Positions 5,860 through 8,127 of a DNA stretch of 8,127 nt are shown one piece after another. The DNA lies in NCBI GenBank assembly GCA_947306845.1, contig CAMZHP010000138.1:1-8127 (forward strand). Direction: 5' to 3'. The translations under genes were made by a program, and so were the position numbers. A model generated the notes under the pieces. The model did no database searches, had not been told where the DNA came from, and saw only the letters and a program-made list of their open reading frames with translations. The DNA is from an uncultured Prevotellaceae bacterium. Its GTDB lineage: Bacteria > Bacteroidota > Bacteroidia > Bacteroidales > Bacteroidaceae. How positions within the stretch are numbered: the stretch's first letter is position 1; the number at the start of each line of letters is the position of its first letter.

Positions 5860-7785
5860 TTAGAATCTGAGTACCATGAAACCTTTGGCCGGCACGGCGA
5901 CACTGATGGTGTTGCCATTGCCCTGAAGTGAGCTTTCCACCGGACGGATGGTCTCGGGCTTTCCAACAAGGTTCTCCATGGACAGGCTGCCGCTGAGCGT
6001 TGTCGTCTTCACCTTGCCCACTGCCTTGAGGCCCTTCATGGTGATGACCACATCCTGACTCTTGTCGGCACTGTTGGCGATCTTGACGATAAACTCTTTG
6101 GTGTCCTTGTCATAGACCGCGCTGGCATAGAGTCCGTCCTTGCCCTTCACGGGCTGTCCGTCCTCGGTCAGGTTCACCATATTGGTGCCGCGGTTGGTGC
6201 CGTAGAGCATCTGCACATACCAGTTGGCAGAGCGGGCAGTGGTGAGGTTGTCAAACCAGATGAGGTCGGGCTTCCACTGCCATCCCTCGACATGCGCGAA
6301 GAGCGGAGCATAAGTGGCCTGCCACACGATATCGGCATTGCGCTCCAGACCGGTCATGAAAGCTGCCTCGGAGAGAGCAGCCTCCCAGTTGTTGAGGTCA
6401 CCGCGTCCATGTGCGGCATACTCTCCGGCGAACACCTTCGGACCCTTGCGGTCGTAGTTGTCGTAGCGTCCGGCGTTGTCGAAGAACCACTGCGGTGGTT
6501 TGTAGTAGTGCTCATCGACGAGGTCAACCTTGAGCCGGCGCATCTCCTGCCATCCATAATCGAAGTCCTTGCCATCGGCAGAGGGTCCGCTTGTTCCGCA
6601 CACCAGGATGTTGGGGTATTTGGCACGGATGGCCTTGATGAATTTCTCGAGTCTCACGGGATAGAGGGCGCCCCACTGCTCGTTGCCCACACCAATCTGC
6701 TTGAGGTTGAAGGGAGCCGGGTGTCCCATGTCGGCACGCAGCTTGCCCCACTTGGTATCGGTGCCGCCATTGGCAAACTCGATGAGGTCGAGCGCGTCGT
6801 CAATATACGGCTGGAGGTCATCCACCGGCACATGGGCATCTTCGGTATGGTTCTGGAATTGGCAGGCCAGACCGCAGCTCACCACGGGCAGGGGTTCTGC
6901 CCCGATTTTCTCGCTGAGGATGAAGAACTCATAGAATCCCATGCCATAGGTCTGGAAATAGTTGGGATACATGCGGTGAGCGAAAGTGTAGTTCCACCGG
7001 TTCTCGTTGAGCGGACGGTTCTCCACCTGTCCTACAGAGTTTTTCCACTGATAGCGTGTCTCGAGGTCAGTGCCCTCCACGATGCAACCGCCGGGGAAGC
7101 GGAAGATGCCAGGATGCAAGTCCTCCAGGTCTTTGACCAGGTCGGCCCGCAGTCCGTTCCAGTTGTCTGACGGGAAGAGCGACACATGGTCGAGGTCCAC
7201 GCCCTCCTTTGTCTCGAGGAAGATGCGCATGAGTCCCTTCGGTTCGGTGACATTGGGTGTGAGCGAGCAGGTGTATTTCTTCCAGTCGCGGCTGTCGATG
7301 GTGATGCGCTGCCGTGTGATGATGTTGTTGGCTGCATTGACCAGCTCGACACGGATGCGGGCGGCCTTACTGCCTGCATCATGAAGCCTTGCATAGACCG
7401 AGAAGTCATAGCGAAGGCCCTTTTTCAGACCCATGCCGAAGAAGCCCCGGTTCTCGAGTCCCGTACGTTTCTCAATATGTCCGGAGTCGCCGAGCACCAC
7501 ATAGTGCGGGTTACGGTCGAAAGCGGGGCGCGCGTCGCTCACCTGCACGTTGCCAAACATGTTCCATCCCATCAGTCTGTCAGGGAATTCAAAAGAGCGG
7601 TTTTGCACCATCTCTGCATAGAGTCCGCCATCGGCGCCGAAGTTGATGTCCTCAAAGAAGATGCCATACATGGTAGAATGGATGGCTGTGCCTGGTTTGG
7701 CCTTCACAGTGAGTTGCCGTTGTGCGCTGGCCGGCATGGCGAGAGCCATGGTGAAAGCCAGCAATGTTAGAATTTGCTTTGTCAT
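5860..7785 (-). CDS. Secreted GH51 alpha-L-arabinofuranosidase
   Basis: Predicted to remove terminal alpha-L-arabinofuranosyl residues from arabinan, arabinoxylan or arabinogalactan, with retention. It has 641 residues. The signal peptide is residues 1-21 (MTKQ, hydrophobic core, likely cut after ASA), so it is exported to the periplasm or beyond; no lipobox. After an N-terminal GH51 segment (MYGIFFEDINFGADGGLYAEMV, in two parts 39-50 and 51-60) comes a carbohydrate-binding-like beta domain at about 75-205, then the catalytic barrel: GIFRFPGGCIVEG (226-238), IGVGNEQWG (364-372) with acid/base E369, DEHYY (424-428), and VFAGEYAAHG (451-460) with nucleophile E455. The arabinofuranosidase C-terminal beta domain fills about 470-641. 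All key catalytic residues are present. The ATG at 7783-7785 follows an A-rich leader with no Shine-Dalgarno. The gene is followed three bases later by the GH71/99-like gene. No -7 box is evident just upstream; transcription may come from an upstream gene or from within the repeat-filled leader. Confidence 0.95.
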   Translation of the reverse strand: MTKQILTLLAFTMALAMPASAQRQLTVKAKPGTAIHSTMYGIFFEDINFGADGGLYAEMVQNRSFEFPDRLMGWNMFGNVQVSDARPAFDRNPHYVVLGDSGHIEKRTGLENRGFFGMGLKKGLRYDFSVYARLHDAGSKAARIRVELVNAANNIITRQRITIDSRDWKKYTCSLTPNVTEPKGLMRIFLETKEGVDLDHVSLFPSDNWNGLRADLVKDLEDLHPGIFRFPGGCIVEGTDLETRYQWKNSVGQVENRPLNENRWNYTFAHRMYPNYFQTYGMGFYEFFILSEKIGAEPLPVVSCGLACQFQNHTEDAHVPVDDLQPYIDDALDLIEFANGGTDTKWGKLRADMGHPAPFNLKQIGVGNEQWGALYPVRLEKFIKAIRAKYPNILVCGTSGPSADGKDFDYGWQEMRRLKVDLVDEHYYKPPQWFFDNAGRYDNYDRKGPKVFAGEYAAHGRGDLNNWEAALSEAAFMTGLERNADIVWQATYAPLFAHVEGWQWKPDLIWFDNLTTARSANWYVQMLYGTNRGTNMVNLTEDGQPVKGKDGLYASAVYDKDTKEFIVKIANSADKSQDVVITMKGLKAVGKVKTTTLSGSLSMENLVGKPETIRPVESSLQGNGNTISVAVPAKGFMVLRF

Positions 7786-7833
7786 AGGTTTTTTTATTTT
7801 TTAGGAGTTTAAATGTTTTGAGTTTGAGATTCT

Positions 7834-7905
7834 AGGAGTTTGGGAGTTTGGGAGTGTAGGAGTGTAGGAGTATAGGAGTTTAGGAGTTTAGGAGATTAGG
7901 AGTTT
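7834..7905. repeat. Tandem repeat, nine 8-bp units
   Basis: Nine contiguous 8-bp units, consensus AGGAGTTT. Units 1, 6, 7 and 9 are exact; the others differ at one or two positions (GGGAGTTT, GGGAGTGT, AGGAGTGT, AGGAGTAT, AGGAGATT). Another AGGAGTTT at 7803-7810 and the degraded stretch 7811-7833 suggest the array was once longer. It lies 49 bases upstream of the GH51 start codon. Confidence 0.9.
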
Positions 7906-7930
7906 AGACAAATGATTTGCTCGTCGTGGC

Positions 7931-7950
7931 GGACGCGATACATCGCGTCC
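7931..7950. repeat. Perfect palindrome with 9-bp arms, REP-like
   Basis: Arms GGACGCGAT and ATCGCGTCC are separated by AC. The structure can form an 8-bp stem with a 4-base loop on either strand and is more G/C-rich than its surroundings. There is no T tract, so a terminator role is unlikely. The sequence style is that of short interspersed palindromes scattered in many bacterial genomes; copy number elsewhere cannot be seen here. Confidence 0.7.
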
Positions 7951-7986
7951 CTACCAGTCGCACCGCCATCTTCGCAATGGTAATCA

Positions 7987-8092
7987 TAATTCTTAATTCC
8001 TAATCCTTAATTCTTAATTCCTAATCCTTAATTCTTAATTCCAAAATCCCTAATTCTTAATTCCAAAATCCCTAATTCTTAATTCCAAATCT
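7987..8092. repeat. Tandem repeat, five units of 20-22 bp
   Basis: Five contiguous units start at 7987, 8008, 8029, 8051 and 8073. All share the 14-base core TAATTCTTAATTCC. The tail is TAATCCT in units 1-2, AAAATCCC in units 3-4, and AAATCT in unit 5. The core itself contains a shorter TTAATTC periodicity. The pairwise grouping of tails suggests separate duplication steps. The array ends within the stop codon of the partial gene at 8091. Confidence 0.9.
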
Positions 8093-8127
8093 ATTTGACG
8101 GGTGCGAAGAGGAAAGAGAAGCTCTTC
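8091..8127 (-). CDS. Probable 3' end of an upstream minus-strand gene (partial)
   Basis: The minus strand reads KSFSFLFAPVK followed by TAG (8091-8093). Base composition shifts from the A/T-rich repeat to a more mixed, coding-like sequence exactly at this point, and the orientation matches the GH51 and GH71/99-like genes. Only eleven codons are in the window, so neither frame nor product can be confirmed. It could be a further gene of the same carbohydrate operon. Confidence 0.4.
   Translation of the reverse strand, partial: KSFSFLFAPVK

Larger units (their letters stand above)
7786..8090. other. Repeat-filled intergenic region upstream of the GH51 gene
   Basis: About 305 bases without a gene. 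From the GH51 start outward it holds an A/T-rich leader (7786-7802), a degenerate then regular 8-bp tandem repeat (7803-7905), a perfect palindrome (7931-7950) inside a slightly more G/C-rich block, and a ~21-bp tandem repeat (7987-8092) that reaches the stop codon of the next gene. The outer sequences TGGCGG (7927-7932) and CCGCCA (7963-7968) are also complementary. I found no exact TAnnTTTG on the minus strand next to the GH51 gene. If the upstream partial gene is in the same operon, these repeats would lie within the mRNA. Confidence 0.6.

Noticed and set aside
4999..5931. A 310-codon plus-strand frame opposite the GH71/99-like gene
   Set aside because: It is register-matched to the real gene on the other strand and has no family features; it also crosses the operon junction.
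6292..7770. Plus-strand frames of 292 and 194 codons (6292-7170 and 7186-7770) opposite the GH51 gene
   Set aside because: These are antisense shadows in the same codon register as a gene with intact catalytic motifs.
7834..8092. Possible CRISPR array from the regular repeats upstream of the GH51 gene
   Set aside because: Units are 8 bp and 20-22 bp and directly abutting, with no unique spacers and no cas genes nearby; these are simple tandem repeats.

Overview
The window looks like chromosomal DNA of a gut or rumen member of the Bacteroidota, most likely a Prevotella-like organism. This is an inference from three things. The putative promoters carry the Bacteroidota -7 box (TAnnTTTG) instead of sigma70 boxes. 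Starts lack clear Shine-Dalgarno sequences and have A/T-rich leaders. There is also a tightly coupled pair of secreted glycoside hydrolases of types common in polysaccharide-degrading Bacteroidota.

Layout, left to right. (1) 1-138: 3' flank with a hairpin that may terminate the first gene. (2) 139-3159, minus: a 1006-residue fused FAD / iron-sulfur dehydrogenase of the D-lactate / D-2-hydroxyglutarate / glycolate dehydrogenase type (YdiJ-like). (3) 3160-3300: a compact divergent promoter region. (4) 3301-4083, plus: a HAD-superfamily phosphatase whose last ~30 residues are encoded by a pair of repeated hairpin elements. (5) 4084-4626: a gene-poor gap with purine-rich repeats, a good minus-strand -7 box and two overlapping short minus-strand ORFs that may be a decayed gene. 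(6) 4627-5856 and 5860-7785, both minus, three bases apart: a secreted GH71/99-like protein downstream of a secreted GH51 alpha-L-arabinofuranosidase. (7) 7786-8090: a gap filled with three kinds of repeat (9 x 8 bp, a 9-bp-arm palindrome, and 5 x ~21 bp). (8) 8091-8127: probably the last codons of another minus-strand gene running off the window.

The GH51 and GH71/99-like proteins are probably co-transcribed and exported to attack arabinose-containing plant polysaccharides. No SusC/SusD genes or regulator are visible, so a complete polysaccharide utilisation locus cannot be claimed. The FAD/Fe-S dehydrogenase and the HAD phosphatase are divergent neighbours. A functional link (for example in glycolate or other 2-hydroxyacid metabolism) is possible but unproven.

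I see no CRISPR array, tRNA, rRNA, intact insertion sequence, phage gene or defence system. The genes belong to recognisable families. The unusual content is in the intergenic repeats, the repeat-derived protein tail and the small-ORF region.
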